A stretch of DNA of 50,313 bases from Planctomycetaceae bacterium (GTDB taxonomy: Bacteria > Planctomycetota > Planctomycetia > Planctomycetales > Planctomycetaceae): positions 1 through 50,313 of the forward strand of contig WFTL01000097.1 of assembly GCA_015485495.1 (NCBI GenBank). Reading direction: 5' to 3'. Positions 19,505 through 29,434 of the stretch are shown here, one piece after another; position 1 is the first letter of the stretch; every line of letters starts with the position of its first letter. The position numbers were made by a program, and so were the translations under genes. The notes beneath the pieces were generated by a model. The model had not been told where the DNA came from and did not search any database. It worked only from the letters and a program-made list of their open reading frames with translations.

Positions 19505-21097
19505 TCAGCACTTGATTTCCGCGTTCTTTCGTGCGTAGAACCACCAGTTCACTGCCAGACAGCTCACGTAGTAGCCGGCGAACCCGTACAGGGCATACTC
19601 GGGCGTGCCGGCCCGGATCTGCGTGGCGAAGATTTTGGGAATCAGATAAGCCCCGTACGCAGCGATGGCTGATGTCCAGCCCAGAACCGGGCCGGCCTGT
19701 TCCTTCGAGAAGATGATGGGGATCATCCGGAAAGTGGATCCGTTTCCGATGCCGGTGGTGGCGAACAGAACGACGAACGTGATGAGAAACGGAAGGAAGT
19801 ATTTCTCCGGTTTGTCGCTTTCTCCGGCCAGCGAGACCAGGTATCCGGCCAGGACCGTGGAAACCACCATGATCCACGTGTCCCACTGCGTGACCCGGGC
19901 GCCGCCCAGCCTGTCAGCCAGCCAGCCGCCGACCGGTCGAATCAGTGCTCCGACCGCTGCCCCGATCCAGATGTAGTGAGAGGTCACCAGACCGTTGGTC
20001 GGCGTGACGAACACATCATCGATCAGCTTGGGGAATGCGTTGGCATAGCCGATGAATGAGCCGAACGTCATGACGTACAGCCACGTCATGATCCAGTTGT
20101 GTTTGTTACTGAAAATCGCGAACTGTCTGTTGAGTGGTTCCTGGATCGACTGCGGAGTCAGGAATCGCATGCCCAGCAGTGTGGCGATCACGGCGGCCAG
20201 CAGCACCAGGAAGATGCGAATCAGTTCCGGAATCGGGAGTTCGAGGAAAATGAGCAGCAGGACGCCGACCGCTGCTCCCAGAAATCCGACCGTCTGCAGC
20301 CAGAGATATTTTCCGATTGCCGCCGGAGCGGGTCCGCAGTCGTGCTGCGGCAGATTGTTCATCAGAAACCAGGCCAGAATGGCCAGAACGGTCATGATGG
20401 GAACCCAGACCAGAGCCGCGTTCTGTATCCAGATCTGCTGAGTTTCACCGCCGGCACTGAAGATCTGCGGATCGCCGCCCGGTTGTCCGAACATGGGAAA
20501 CGTGACTGCCCAGGGAATCAGAAACTGCATGACACTGACGCCCGCGTTTCCGAGACCGGCGTTCAGCCCGAGAGCCAGGCCCTGCATGCGTCTGGGGAAG
20601 AAGAATGAGATATTGGACATGCTGGATGCGAAGGCGCCTCCTCCCACACCGGACAGCGCGGCAAGGACAATGAACGCACCGAACGGAGTGGACGGGTTCT
20701 GCAGCGCGATGCCGGTTGCCAGTGCCGGAATGATCAGCATGACGGTTGTCATGAATTTGACGTTCCGCCCGCCGCAGATGGCGATCATGAACGAATTCGG
20801 GATTCGCAGCGTCGCTCCGGCCAGACCGGCCACGGCGGGAAGCGTGAACAGGAGCGCCCGGTAACCCGCCTCGTCATACGGCTGCCCGCTGTTGCGGAAC
20901 GTGAAGTTGAACAGGTCTGCATCTGCAAAATGCAGCCGCTGCATGGTCTTGGCGATCATGCCCCAGTACAGCCAGACCGAGAACCCGCACAGGAGATTCG
21001 GAATCGAAATCCAGAGATTCCGATTCGCGATTCTCCGGCCTTCGGACTCCCAGAAGGCATCGTCTTCGACATCCCAGTATTCGGGTGTGGCGGCCAT
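19505..21097 (-). CDS. narK: Nitrate/nitrite transporter of the NarK family (second copy)
   Basis: A 530-residue major-facilitator protein of the nitrate/nitrite porter family with 12 predicted spans. Both family signatures are present in form: GLGNAGVSVMQFLIPW in helix 5 and SAIAAYGAYLIPKIFA in helix 11. The sequence begins with an acidic, Trp-rich stretch (YWDVEDDAFWESEG) and RNLWISIPNLLCGFSVWLYWG, which resembles the NarK2-like nitrate/nitrite exchanger branch. Whether it imports nitrate with protons or exchanges nitrate for nitrite cannot be decided. It starts 26 bp after the first narK. A GAAAGTTCACTTTC inverted repeat (21101-21114) overlaps its ribosome-binding site AGGAAAG and could lower translation. 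Confidence 0.9.
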   Translation of the reverse strand: MAATPEYWDVEDDAFWESEGRRIANRNLWISIPNLLCGFSVWLYWGMIAKTMQRLHFADADLFNFTFRNSGQPYDEAGYRALLFTLPAVAGLAGATLRIPNSFMIAICGGRNVKFMTTVMLIIPALATGIALQNPSTPFGAFIVLAALSGVGGGAFASSMSNISFFFPRRMQGLALGLNAGLGNAGVSVMQFLIPWAVTFPMFGQPGGDPQIFSAGGETQQIWIQNAALVWVPIMTVLAILAWFLMNNLPQHDCGPAPAAIGKYLWLQTVGFLGAAVGVLLLIFLELPIPELIRIFLVLLAAVIATLLGMRFLTPQSIQEPLNRQFAIFSNKHNWIMTWLYVMTFGSFIGYANAFPKLIDDVFVTPTNGLVTSHYIWIGAAVGALIRPVGGWLADRLGGARVTQWDTWIMVVSTVLAGYLVSLAGESDKPEKYFLPFLITFVVLFATTGIGNGSTFRMIPIIFSKEQAGPVLGWTSAIAAYGAYLIPKIFATQIRAGTPEYALYGFAGYYVSCLAVNWWFYARKNAEIKC

Positions 21098-21123
21098 CGT
21101 GAAAGTTCACTTTCCTGACGGTG

Positions 21124-22692
21124 TTACGAATTGATGCGAAGATGAGCGCTGGTGGATTCCATCTGTCGCGACAGTTCCGGTGCCTCGGTTCGCAGCATTT
21201 TCTGAACCACCAGGTGCATCCAGATCAGACACACCGAGACCAGAACAGCAAAAAACATCCAGCAGGAGGTCCACAGGCCGGTCGCATTCAGCAGGTAACC
21301 GAAGATGACAGGGCACACGAATCCGCCCAGGCCGCCGAGCACGCCGACGATCCCTCCCACAACTCCCACATCGTTCGGAAAGTAATCGGGAATGTGTTTG
21401 TAGACCGCAGCTTTGCCAATCCCCATCACGGTGCCGAGAATCAGACTCAGCACCGTAAAGACCCAGATATTGGCCTGAAAGAAGATCTCTGTGATGCCAC
21501 GAGCCAGCAGTTCCCTGGTGGCCACTTTCTGCCCCGGTTCAACGACAGGTTCCTGCCACGACATCGAACGGGGCAGGATCAGCATGCCGGAGTTCCGTTC
21601 TTCGTCGCTGACCAGTTCTCCCTGTCTGCGTTTGAGAACGTAGGTGTGCTCGTCGCCGCTCGCGGTTCGCACCACGATTTTCGAATCCGTTACGAGGACG
21701 ACTACTCCGGGGGCCCGGGCCATGATTCCGCTTCCCGGCGAGCGGATGTCCATCTGCGGCACGATCAGCAGAATGCAGCAGACCAGCGACGACCCCAGCA
21801 CCCAGTACATCACCGTCCGGGCGCCGAACACATCCGACAGCCAGCCGCCAAACGCACGGATCACACCGGACGGAAGACTGTTGCAGCCGGCCAGCACGCC
21901 TGCCAGAACCACAGTGGTGGAATAGGCATTGACGTAGTAGGGAACGAGCCACTGTGCCAGTGCCACGAAGCCGCCGAACACGAAGAAATAATAGAGCCCG
22001 AACCGCCAGACTCTCAGATGTTTCAGCGGCTCCATACGCTCAGACAGCGTTCTGGTGGCGCTGCCGGGAGGAATCCGCGTGGTCGTAGTCAGCAGAAACA
22101 CGACACCCGTAACAGCCAGCAGGGCCGCATAAAGTGTCGGCAGGTGTCTCCACCCTTCGATATGGGTGCCGTTGTCCGTAAGGATTTTGAGAACCGTTGG
22201 TGCCCCGAATGTGGTCAGCGCAGCGCCCGCATTTCCCGCTCCGAAAATTCCCAGAGCCGTTCCCTGGCGATGCTGCGGAAACCAGACAGACGTGTAGGCG
22301 ATGCCGACGGCGAAACTTGTTCCGCAGAATCCGAATCCCAGACCGGCCAGGAAGAAGTCCCGGTAACTGTCGCAGTACCCCGTGAGAAACGTCGGGACAG
22401 CGCAGGCCAGCAGCAGCACTCCGAAAACGATTCGTCCGCCCCATTTGTCCGTGGCCACGCCCAGCGGCAGACGAAAAACGGCTCCGGTCAGCACGGGGAT
22501 TCCGATCAGCCAGCCCATTTCCTTCGGGCCCCAGTCGTAAACGCCGTTGTTGACGAGGAACGTGATGAGCACCCCGTACATCATCCACACCGCGAAACAC
22601 ACGGTGAAAGCCAGCGTGTTCATGGTCAGAATCCACCAGGCACGCCGCCGTTCTTCCGGGTTCAGGCCTTCATTCATCGTGTGTTCTGTCAT
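21124..22692 (-). CDS. narK: Nitrate/nitrite transporter of the NarK family (first copy)
   Basis: A 522-residue major-facilitator protein. The helix-5 signature GAGNAGAALT is at 151-160 and the second Gly-rich signature GGIVGVLGGLGGF at 446-458. It differs from the second narK by a hydrophilic, beta-strand-like insertion at about residues 314-403, between two transmembrane helices in the C-terminal half, containing VVVLVTDSKIVVRTASGDEH. It follows narI by 18 bp, with GGAAAG seven bases before the ATG. Two unlike NarK proteins next to a respiratory nitrate reductase usually mean one importer and one exchanger; which is which is not resolved here. Confidence 0.9.
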   Translation of the reverse strand: MTEHTMNEGLNPEERRRAWWILTMNTLAFTVCFAVWMMYGVLITFLVNNGVYDWGPKEMGWLIGIPVLTGAVFRLPLGVATDKWGGRIVFGVLLLACAVPTFLTGYCDSYRDFFLAGLGFGFCGTSFAVGIAYTSVWFPQHRQGTALGIFGAGNAGAALTTFGAPTVLKILTDNGTHIEGWRHLPTLYAALLAVTGVVFLLTTTTRIPPGSATRTLSERMEPLKHLRVWRFGLYYFFVFGGFVALAQWLVPYYVNAYSTTVVLAGVLAGCNSLPSGVIRAFGGWLSDVFGARTVMYWVLGSSLVCCILLIVPQMDIRSPGSGIMARAPGVVVLVTDSKIVVRTASGDEHTYVLKRRQGELVSDEERNSGMLILPRSMSWQEPVVEPGQKVATRELLARGITEIFFQANIWVFTVLSLILGTVMGIGKAAVYKHIPDYFPNDVGVVGGIVGVLGGLGGFVCPVIFGYLLNATGLWTSCWMFFAVLVSVCLIWMHLVVQKMLRTEAPELSRQMESTSAHLRINS

Positions 22693-22710
22693 GAGTCGTC
22701 TTTCCGGGTT

Positions 22711-23391
22711 CTAGCGACGCCCGTACCACCGCACGACCTGTGGTTTTCGCCACAGGTACGGATTGGGAATCACCAGCAGATGCACGAGCCTGGTGAACGG
22801 GAAGAAGCCGATGATGACGAATGCCAGAACGATGTGAGCCCGCACCAGAATGGGCATTCCGGTTACATAACTCAGATCCGGGTTCAGCATGAGAACAGAC
22901 CACAGGTAGGGCGACAGATTCGACGCGAACCAGGACGAACCCCACGGGCGAAAAACGGCGATGGCCACTCCGCCGGCAGTCTGCACAAGAAGCATGCCGA
23001 ACAGGATCCAGTCGGTGACGGTGGTGACGCGACGCAGCCTGCTGGTCATCGCGCGACGAACCAGAAGTCCCCCCAGACCGATGAGAGTCAGCAGCCCGCA
23101 GGCCAGAGCGGAAATTTCCAGGACGTACAGACGCAGGGGGTGGCTGTTCCACACGAGAATGCCGCGCGGGATCAGAAACGCGATCAGGTGCCCGGCCGTG
23201 ACGGCCAGAATGCCGTAATGAAAAGGAACGACCGCCCAGAAATGGAGCCGGTTCTCCAGAAACTGGCTGGACAGGCTTGAATAGGAAAACGACTGTGCGC
23301 GATAGCGGTGAATCGTCATGAGCAGGAACGTGAACAGACACACGTACGGCAGTGCGACGAACAGAAACGTGTCGAGTATCGGGGCGTTCAT
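22711..23391 (-). CDS. narI: Respiratory nitrate reductase gamma subunit (diheme cytochrome b)
   Basis: A 226-residue, five-span membrane protein that oxidises quinol at the periplasmic side and passes electrons through two b hemes to NarH. The four heme-ligating histidines sit at His58, His68, His186 and His204, close to His56, His66, His187 and His205 of the E. coli protein. The contexts VPFHYGILAVTAGH and RAHIVLAFVIIGFFPFTRLVH are typical. The ATG overlaps the narJ stop by 4 nt. The length matches the family. Confidence 0.95.
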   Translation of the reverse strand: MNAPILDTFLFVALPYVCLFTFLLMTIHRYRAQSFSYSSLSSQFLENRLHFWAVVPFHYGILAVTAGHLIAFLIPRGILVWNSHPLRLYVLEISALACGLLTLIGLGGLLVRRAMTSRLRRVTTVTDWILFGMLLVQTAGGVAIAVFRPWGSSWFASNLSPYLWSVLMLNPDLSYVTGMPILVRAHIVLAFVIIGFFPFTRLVHLLVIPNPYLWRKPQVVRWYGRR

Positions 23392-24092
23392 GGCTGAGAG
23401 TCCCGTGGTGGTGGCGGAAATGTGTTTTCCAGCTGCACGAATTCTTCGGGGCCGGAACCACAGCTGCCGCAGCCGGGCCGGATACCGGCCACCGGAAACG
23501 CATGCAGAGGATCGATGCCTGCGGAAACGGCATGCTCATCCTGCTGAGACTGTTCAGAATCGTCACTCGGCGACCGGCCGCGGCCCCAGAAGTGAGACAG
23601 CACTTCATCAAGGCAGGCCACCACATGACGGTACGGGGTCGGTTTCTCTTCGATCCCCCGGCGCATCGTCCTGACAGCCGGCTCCACGCATGCCCGGACG
23701 AATCGCTGCGCTTCGCTGTGCGGCATTGCTGCGATGACCGACAGGACGTGCGTAATGTGGTCCGGAAGTTCTGAGGTTTCTTCGATTCCGAATTTGCGCA
23801 TCTGCTCGCGCATCCGGACCAGAAACATGCCACGTGCGTATTCTTCCCCGAACAGGTGCCAGCCCACCTCCGGTGCACAGGCCGGGTTGACGTCGAACGT
23901 GCCGGTGAACGCCTCTTCCGCTTCGCACAGGTCGTGCTGATCGAGGAATGCGCCGAACTTCGAAATGTGCTTTGCAGCTTCCGGCAGTTCACTCTGCAGG
24001 CTGACATACAGCAGTTCGGCTGCTTCGATGGTCTGGTCGTCGGGGTAGCTCAGCAGCACCCTGAGTGGCCGGAGGGTTCGGGAACCGGTCAT
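23388..24092 (-). CDS. narJ: Nitrate reductase assembly chaperone
   Basis: A 234-residue protein of the NarJ/TorD family. NarJ binds the NarG apoprotein in the cytoplasm, holds it until the molybdenum cofactor is inserted, and is not part of the final enzyme. The N-terminal half has the helical pattern LLSYPDDQTIEAAELLYVSL and GWHLFGEEYARGMFLVRMRE. The C-terminal 50 residues are Ser/Asp-rich with CGSCG and vary among homologues. The start is the ATG at 24092, which shares one base with the narH stop (TGATG); the upstream ATG at 24224 lies within narH. Confidence 0.9.
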   Translation of the reverse strand: MTGSRTLRPLRVLLSYPDDQTIEAAELLYVSLQSELPEAAKHISKFGAFLDQHDLCEAEEAFTGTFDVNPACAPEVGWHLFGEEYARGMFLVRMREQMRKFGIEETSELPDHITHVLSVIAAMPHSEAQRFVRACVEPAVRTMRRGIEEKPTPYRHVVACLDEVLSHFWGRGRSPSDDSEQSQQDEHAVSAGIDPLHAFPVAGIRPGCGSCGSGPEEFVQLENTFPPPPRDSQP

Positions 24093-25585
24093 CACAGTCC
24101 CCTCCTGGGCCCGCCAACGAACCCGAATCCGGCCTCTTCGCGATGTTCGTGCGGTTCCTTCATCATCTCGATGGCCTGTTCGCGGTGCATGGGAGGAATG
24201 ACGAAACGGTCTTCGAAGGTGCACAGCGACGTCAGCCTGTAGATGGCATCGGCTTCTTCGCGTGAACAGTCGGCTTCCCGAAGCATGCGGTCGGCGGTTT
24301 CGCGATCGACATCGCCCACAGTTTCCGCTCGGCGATGCCAGCGGACCGCCTTTTGTTTGGCCAGCGCGTAGCGGACGACGCCTTCATGTCCGGCTCCGAA
24401 CAGGCTGGCCAGAAATTTCATCGGGACACGCGACTCGTCGATGTCGTGAAACAGATTGTCGCTGCTGTGAGTGATCGTGTCTTCGGAGCGGCTCGCCTGG
24501 ACCGGAGACATCGGCGGCACGTAGAACAGCATGGGGAGTGTGCGGTACTCGATGTGCGGCGGCAGTGCGATCCTCCACTCTTTAACGAAGCGGTACACGG
24601 GCGAATTCTGCGCCGATTCAATCACTGCCTCGGACACGCCGTTTTCCAGTGCTTCGGAAATGACTTCGGGATCGTGCGGATCCAGAATCAGCGATCGGTG
24701 CCCCTCGACCAGCTCGTCGTCGGGAAGTTTTGCGACGGCTTCCAGTCGTTCGGCGTCGTAAAGCAGCACTCCCAGATAGCGAATCCTTCCGACACAGGAA
24801 TGGAAGCAGGCGGGAGCCTGGCCGGTTTCGAGTCGCGGGAAGCACAGAATGCACTTCTCGCTTTTTCCGGTGAACCAGTTGAAATAGGTCTTCTTGTAGG
24901 GGCAGGCTGCCACGCACGAACGCCAGGCACGGCATTTCTGCTGGTCGATCAGCACGATGCCGTCTTCGCCCCGTTTGTAAAGGGCCCCCGACGGACACGA
25001 CGCCACGCAGCACGGATTCAGACAGTGATTGCAGATCCGCGGCAGATAGAAGAACACCAGTCGTTCCACGGAACTGAGCTGCAGTCGCTGCTGCTCTGTG
25101 AGTCCGTCGAGGTTGGGATCGTTTTCGGCGTAGATGGGCGAACCGCCGAGATCGTCGTCCCAGTTGGGGCCCGACTGGACATCGATCTTTTCGCCGTCGA
25201 TCATCGAGATCGGTTCGGCAGTGGGCTGGTCGGAACCTTCCGGTGCATTGAACAGGTTCTGATAATCGTACGTCCACGGTTCGTAGTAATCGTCCATGCC
25301 GGGCATGTGCGGATTGTGGAAGATGTTGGGCACGATCTTCGTTTTGCTGGTCGACCGAATATCCAGCCCGCCACTGCCGTTCAGCTTCCATCCGCCCTGA
25401 TATTTGTCCTGGTCCTCCCATTTCGTCGGGTAGCCTGTCCCCGGTTTGGTTTCGACATTGTTCCACCACATGTATTCAGCGCCCCTGCGATCGGTCCACA
25501 CGTTCTTGCAGGCGATGCTGCACGTGTGACAGCCGATGCATTTGTCGAGGTGAAACACCATCGAAACCTGTGATCGAACCTGCAT
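24092..25585 (-). CDS. narH: Respiratory nitrate reductase beta subunit (Fe-S)
   Basis: A 497-residue electron-transfer subunit that links NarI hemes to NarG. Four cluster motifs are visible: CIGCHTCSIAC near residue 17, CNHCLNPCCVASCP, CRAWRSCVAACP, whose Trp replaces a Cys as expected for the [3Fe-4S] cluster, and CILCFPRLETG followed by CFHSC. The start MQVRSQVSMVFHLDKCIGC aligns with known NarH from its first residue, so the ATG at 25585 is secure although its ribosome-binding site is weak. Upstream is a 189-bp stretch (25586-25774) without a gene. Its stop overlaps narJ. Confidence 0.96.
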   Translation of the reverse strand: MQVRSQVSMVFHLDKCIGCHTCSIACKNVWTDRRGAEYMWWNNVETKPGTGYPTKWEDQDKYQGGWKLNGSGGLDIRSTSKTKIVPNIFHNPHMPGMDDYYEPWTYDYQNLFNAPEGSDQPTAEPISMIDGEKIDVQSGPNWDDDLGGSPIYAENDPNLDGLTEQQRLQLSSVERLVFFYLPRICNHCLNPCCVASCPSGALYKRGEDGIVLIDQQKCRAWRSCVAACPYKKTYFNWFTGKSEKCILCFPRLETGQAPACFHSCVGRIRYLGVLLYDAERLEAVAKLPDDELVEGHRSLILDPHDPEVISEALENGVSEAVIESAQNSPVYRFVKEWRIALPPHIEYRTLPMLFYVPPMSPVQASRSEDTITHSSDNLFHDIDESRVPMKFLASLFGAGHEGVVRYALAKQKAVRWHRRAETVGDVDRETADRMLREADCSREEADAIYRLTSLCTFEDRFVIPPMHREQAIEMMKEPHEHREEAGFGFVGGPRRGL

Positions 25586-25774
25586 TCGTCCGTGTCCCTG
25601 CTGCCGCCACCGGCCTGTTTCTGCCCGGGGAACGGTCGGGGAGAAGGCCGTGACGCTGTTTCTGTGAGTGATGCGCTGTCCGTCAGTAATGTGTCCTGTA
25701 TGGTCCTGGGTGGCACATCCCGCTTCCGGCCATCGCCCGTCAGGGCTGCAGAAAGGGGATGCAGGCCGATCCGC

Positions 25775-28700
25775 TCAGTACACGGGTTTCCCTGGCAGTT
25801 TTCTTACCAGCAGATGCGTATCCCGGTTGCAGCCGACCGGCCCCCAGTAGTTGAAGTGATAGGTGAACTGGCCGTACCCGCCGGCCATGAAGTTGGGTTT
25901 CAGACGCGTGCGTGTCAGGCTGTTGTGCCCGCCGGCGCGGCGTTTCTTCCGCAGTGGTGACAGGGGAATGCCGTGGGTTCGTTCGGGAGAGTGGTACTGC
26001 ATGCAGATTCCCCTCGGAATGCGGGCGCTCACGACGGCGCACGTCACAACGACACCGTGATCGTTGAAGACTTCGATCCAGTCGTTGTCGACGATGCCCA
26101 GCTGTTCGGCATCGCGGTCGTTGATCCACAGGGGATACACACCGCGCGACAGGGTGGTCATGCGCTGGTTATCACCGTAGGTCGAGTGGATGTGCCATTT
26201 GCCGTGCGGTGTCAGATAGTTCAGCATCAGTGTCGGACCGGTCTGTTCGGTCGATTCGCTGAACTGCAGGTCCGCATACTGCGTTGGCAGCGGTTTCGGT
26301 TTGTAGGTCGGCAGGTGTTCGCCGAAATCGATGTAGATCGGATGGTCGAGGTAGAATGACTGGCGACCCGTCAGGGTCCGCCAGGGGACCAGGTTCTCGA
26401 CATTGTAGGTGAATGGTGCGTAGGAGCGTCCGTCTTCGATCAGACCGGACCACATCGGACTGTTGATGAACCGACGCGGCTGGCTCTGAATGTCCCTGTA
26501 GGACGTTCGGAAACCGCGGTTCTTCTCCGCCAGATGCACCAGCGGCAGACCGGTTTTTTCCTCCATCCCTCTGTACGAGCGATACGCGAATTCTCCGTTG
26601 GTGACCGTCGCGAAATGCAGAATGACGTTGCAGACATCCTCATCGCGGGCGAGCGACGGGTAGGTGCGGTCATCCCATGTTTCCGTGCGGTGTGTTCTGA
26701 TGTATTCATCGTACTCATCGGCGATCTGATAAGCCGTGCCGTGTGCACCCAGGCCGTTGGCGCGCACCATGGGTCCGTAGGAAATGAACTGTCTGTAGAC
26801 GTTCCGGTAGTCTCGTCTGACGACTTTGAACGCCGGCATGGTCTTTCCGGGAATGGCGTCGACTTCGCCCGTAATCCACTGTTTCATGTCGGGCTGCGCG
26901 ATTTCGGCCGGCGTGTCATGTGCCAGTGGTGTTGCAACGAGATCTTCGACCGGTTCGGGAAAATGAGGTGCGGCCAGTTCCGAAAACTTTCTGGCCACCG
27001 ACCTGAAGATCGCCCAGTCACTCTTCGATTCCCAGCACGGCGGCACGGCCGGCGAGAGGGGATGAATGAAACTGTGCATGTCCGTCGAGTTGAGATCCGC
27101 CTTTTCGTACCAGGTGGCGGCCGGCAGGATGATGTCGGAATACAGCGCGGAAGTGTCCATCCGGAAGTTGAGATCCACGACCAGATCCATCTTTCCCTGG
27201 GGAGCATGTTCGTGCCACGCGACCTCGCGAACGGAGTCTCTGGCCAGTTCCCTGCCGACTGCGTTGTCGTGGGTTCCCAGGTAGTGCCGGAGGAAGTATT
27301 CGTGGCCTTTGGCACTGGCCATCAGGGCGTTGCCCCGCCAGATGAACCACACCCGCGGCCAGTTCTCTTCGGCATCCGGATCTTCGACGGAAAACTGCAT
27401 CTCCCTGTTCTTAAGCCGCTCAGCCACCCAGGCTGCGATGTCATCGGGAGTATCGGCACCTGCTTCACGGGCCTGGCGCACCACATCGAGCGGGTTTTCG
27501 GGGAACTGCGGATAGAACGGCAGCCAGCCCTGTCGCACGGCGCGGACCTGCATGTCCATCGTATGTCCCTGCGCCGTGGTCGATTCAGACGTCTTCTGCG
27601 GGACCGTGTGATAGTCGGTGAAGTCCTTTTCGTAGCGCCACTGATCGGTATGAACATAGTGCCAGCTCGGCGTGTTCTGAACGCGTGACGGCGGAAACCA
27701 GTCTTTCGCCAGCGCGATGGAAGACCAGGATTCCATCGGAGCAAGTTTTTCCTGACCGACATAGTGTGCCAGTCCGCCGCCGTTGACGCCCACACAGCCG
27801 CAGAACATGAGCGCGTGGATTCCGGCTCGATACATCAGGTTGGCGTGGTACCAGTGATTGATCCCCGCCCCGATCAGGATCGTGCATTTGCCTCCCGTGT
27901 GCTCGGCGGTTGAGGCCCATTCACGGGCAAAACGAATCACAACGTCGCGGCCGATACCCGTGTATTTCTCGCTCCACGCCGGAGTGAACGGTGCTTCTTC
28001 GTCGTCGTAGTCGGCGGGATACTCACCGTCCAGCCCGCGGTTCACCCCGTACTGCGCCATCAGCAGGTCGTAGACGGTGGTGACCGGAACGTCCTGGCCG
28101 TCTTTGGCTGTGATCGTGCGAACGGGAACGCCGCGTGTGGTTGTGCGTCCTGCTCCGAAGTCGTCCAGTTCGACCTCGAGAACGCCGTCGTTGGCGCTGA
28201 GAAACGTGAGCGTCGGATGGATCGGACTGCCGTCCCGGCCGTCATTCAGCCGGAGATTCCATTTGCCCTTTTCCGTCGCCCAGCGGAATCCGGAACTGCC
28301 CATCGGCATTTTGGGGCCGTCGGATTCCTCATCCCACATCAGGAACTTCCATTCTCCGTGTTCTTCTTCGCTGTACTGTTCCAGACGCCCGGCACGCAGC
28401 AGCCGGCCCGGACGCAGCGTTCCGTCGTCGCCTTCGACGATTTCGACCAGGTACGGTGAATCCGTGTATTTTTTCGCATAATCGATGAAGTACGGCGTCT
28501 GTTTCCGGTGATGGAACTCGGTCAGCAGCACATGGTTGACCGCCATCCACCAGGCGCCGTCCTGTCCGGAATTCAGAGCGACCCATTCGTCGGCGTATTT
28601 TGCCACCATGCTGAAATCGGGTGAAAAAACCCACAGCTTGGTTCCGTTGTGGCGCCCTTCGGCCAGGAAGTGACAGTCGGGGGTACGTGTCATGCCGATG

Positions 28701-29434
28701 TTAGCGCCCATCGAAACCAGCATCTTGGCGTGATACCAGTCGGCGCTTTCGGCCACGTCGGTCTGTTCGCCCCAGGTTTCCGGAGATGCCGGAGGCAGGT
28801 CGCAGTACCAGTCGTAGAATGAAAGCGACAGCCCGCCGATGAGCTGCATGAGCCGCGCACCGGCCGCGTAACTGATCATCGACATGGCCGGAATCGGTGA
28901 GAAGCCGGCAATTCGGTCCGGACCATGTTTCCTGATGGTGTGCACCATCGAGGCGGCGATGATTTCGAGAGCGGTGTCCCAGGTGGTGCGTCGCAGACCG
29001 CCCTTGCCCCGGGCACGCTGCCAGCGCCGTCGGGCTTCGGGATTCTCGACCAGGCTTTGCCACGCATCGACGGGATCGGTGTGATCGGCGCGAGCCTGCT
29101 TCCACAGATCCAGCAGTGCTCCGCGAATGTACGGATACTTCACACGCAGCGGACTGTAGAGATACCAGCTGTATGAGATGCCTCGCTGGCAGCCGCGCGG
29201 TTCATAGGGCGGAATCCCCGCTTCCAGAGCCGGATAGTCCAGCCCCTGCATCTCCCAGGTCACAATGCCGTCTTTGACGTGAATGTTCCATGTGCATCCG
29301 CCCGTGCAGTTCACGCCATGGGTGCTGCGCACGACTTTGTCGTGCTGCCAGCGGTTGCGGTAGAATTCTTCCCACGCCCGTCCTTTGGGATTCACTTCAT
29401 CCCGAATCCAGGCGATCGCATCCAGTCCGTTCAT
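25775..29434 (-). CDS. narG: Respiratory nitrate reductase alpha subunit (Mo-bis-MGD)
   Basis: A 1219-residue catalytic subunit that reduces nitrate to nitrite. The His39, Cys43, Cys47, Cys82 set (in [11 protein letters not shown] and EPRGCQRG) binds the [4Fe-4S] FS0 cluster, and Asp212 in [12 protein letters not shown] corresponds to the Mo-ligating Asp222 of E. coli NarG. The ten-residue offset is constant, so the N-terminus is only slightly shorter. No Tat signal is present, which places the active site in the cytoplasm, unlike nitrite oxidoreductases and archaeal-type pNar. Similarity to canonical NarG continues to the end ([15 protein letters not shown]). The ATG overlaps the stop of the cytochrome gene (ATGA). 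Confidence 0.97.
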   Translation of the reverse strand: MNGLDAIAWIRDEVNPKGRAWEEFYRNRWQHDKVVRSTHGVNCTGGCTWNIHVKDGIVTWEMQGLDYPALEAGIPPYEPRGCQRGISYSWYLYSPLRVKYPYIRGALLDLWKQARADHTDPVDAWQSLVENPEARRRWQRARGKGGLRRTTWDTALEIIAASMVHTIRKHGPDRIAGFSPIPAMSMISYAAGARLMQLIGGLSLSFYDWYCDLPPASPETWGEQTDVAESADWYHAKMLVSMGANIGMTRTPDCHFLAEGRHNGTKLWVFSPDFSMVAKYADEWVALNSGQDGAWWMAVNHVLLTEFHHRKQTPYFIDYAKKYTDSPYLVEIVEGDDGTLRPGRLLRAGRLEQYSEEEHGEWKFLMWDEESDGPKMPMGSSGFRWATEKGKWNLRLNDGRDGSPIHPTLTFLSANDGVLEVELDDFGAGRTTTRGVPVRTITAKDGQDVPVTTVYDLLMAQYGVNRGLDGEYPADYDDEEAPFTPAWSEKYTGIGRDVVIRFAREWASTAEHTGGKCTILIGAGINHWYHANLMYRAGIHALMFCGCVGVNGGGLAHYVGQEKLAPMESWSSIALAKDWFPPSRVQNTPSWHYVHTDQWRYEKDFTDYHTVPQKTSESTTAQGHTMDMQVRAVRQGWLPFYPQFPENPLDVVRQAREAGADTPDDIAAWVAERLKNREMQFSVEDPDAEENWPRVWFIWRGNALMASAKGHEYFLRHYLGTHDNAVGRELARDSVREVAWHEHAPQGKMDLVVDLNFRMDTSALYSDIILPAATWYEKADLNSTDMHSFIHPLSPAVPPCWESKSDWAIFRSVARKFSELAAPHFPEPVEDLVATPLAHDTPAEIAQPDMKQWITGEVDAIPGKTMPAFKVVRRDYRNVYRQFISYGPMVRANGLGAHGTAYQIADEYDEYIRTHRTETWDDRTYPSLARDEDVCNVILHFATVTNGEFAYRSYRGMEEKTGLPLVHLAEKNRGFRTSYRDIQSQPRRFINSPMWSGLIEDGRSYAPFTYNVENLVPWRTLTGRQSFYLDHPIYIDFGEHLPTYKPKPLPTQYADLQFSESTEQTGPTLMLNYLTPHGKWHIHSTYGDNQRMTTLSRGVYPLWINDRDAEQLGIVDNDWIEVFNDHGVVVTCAVVSARIPRGICMQYHSPERTHGIPLSPLRKKRRAGGHNSLTRTRLKPNFMAGGYGQFTYHFNYWGPVGCNRDTHLLVRKLPGKPVY

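Noticed and set aside
21121-23280. 719-codon open frame on the plus strand
   Set aside because: It is antisense to both narI and the first narK; His/Gln-rich composition and no motifs.
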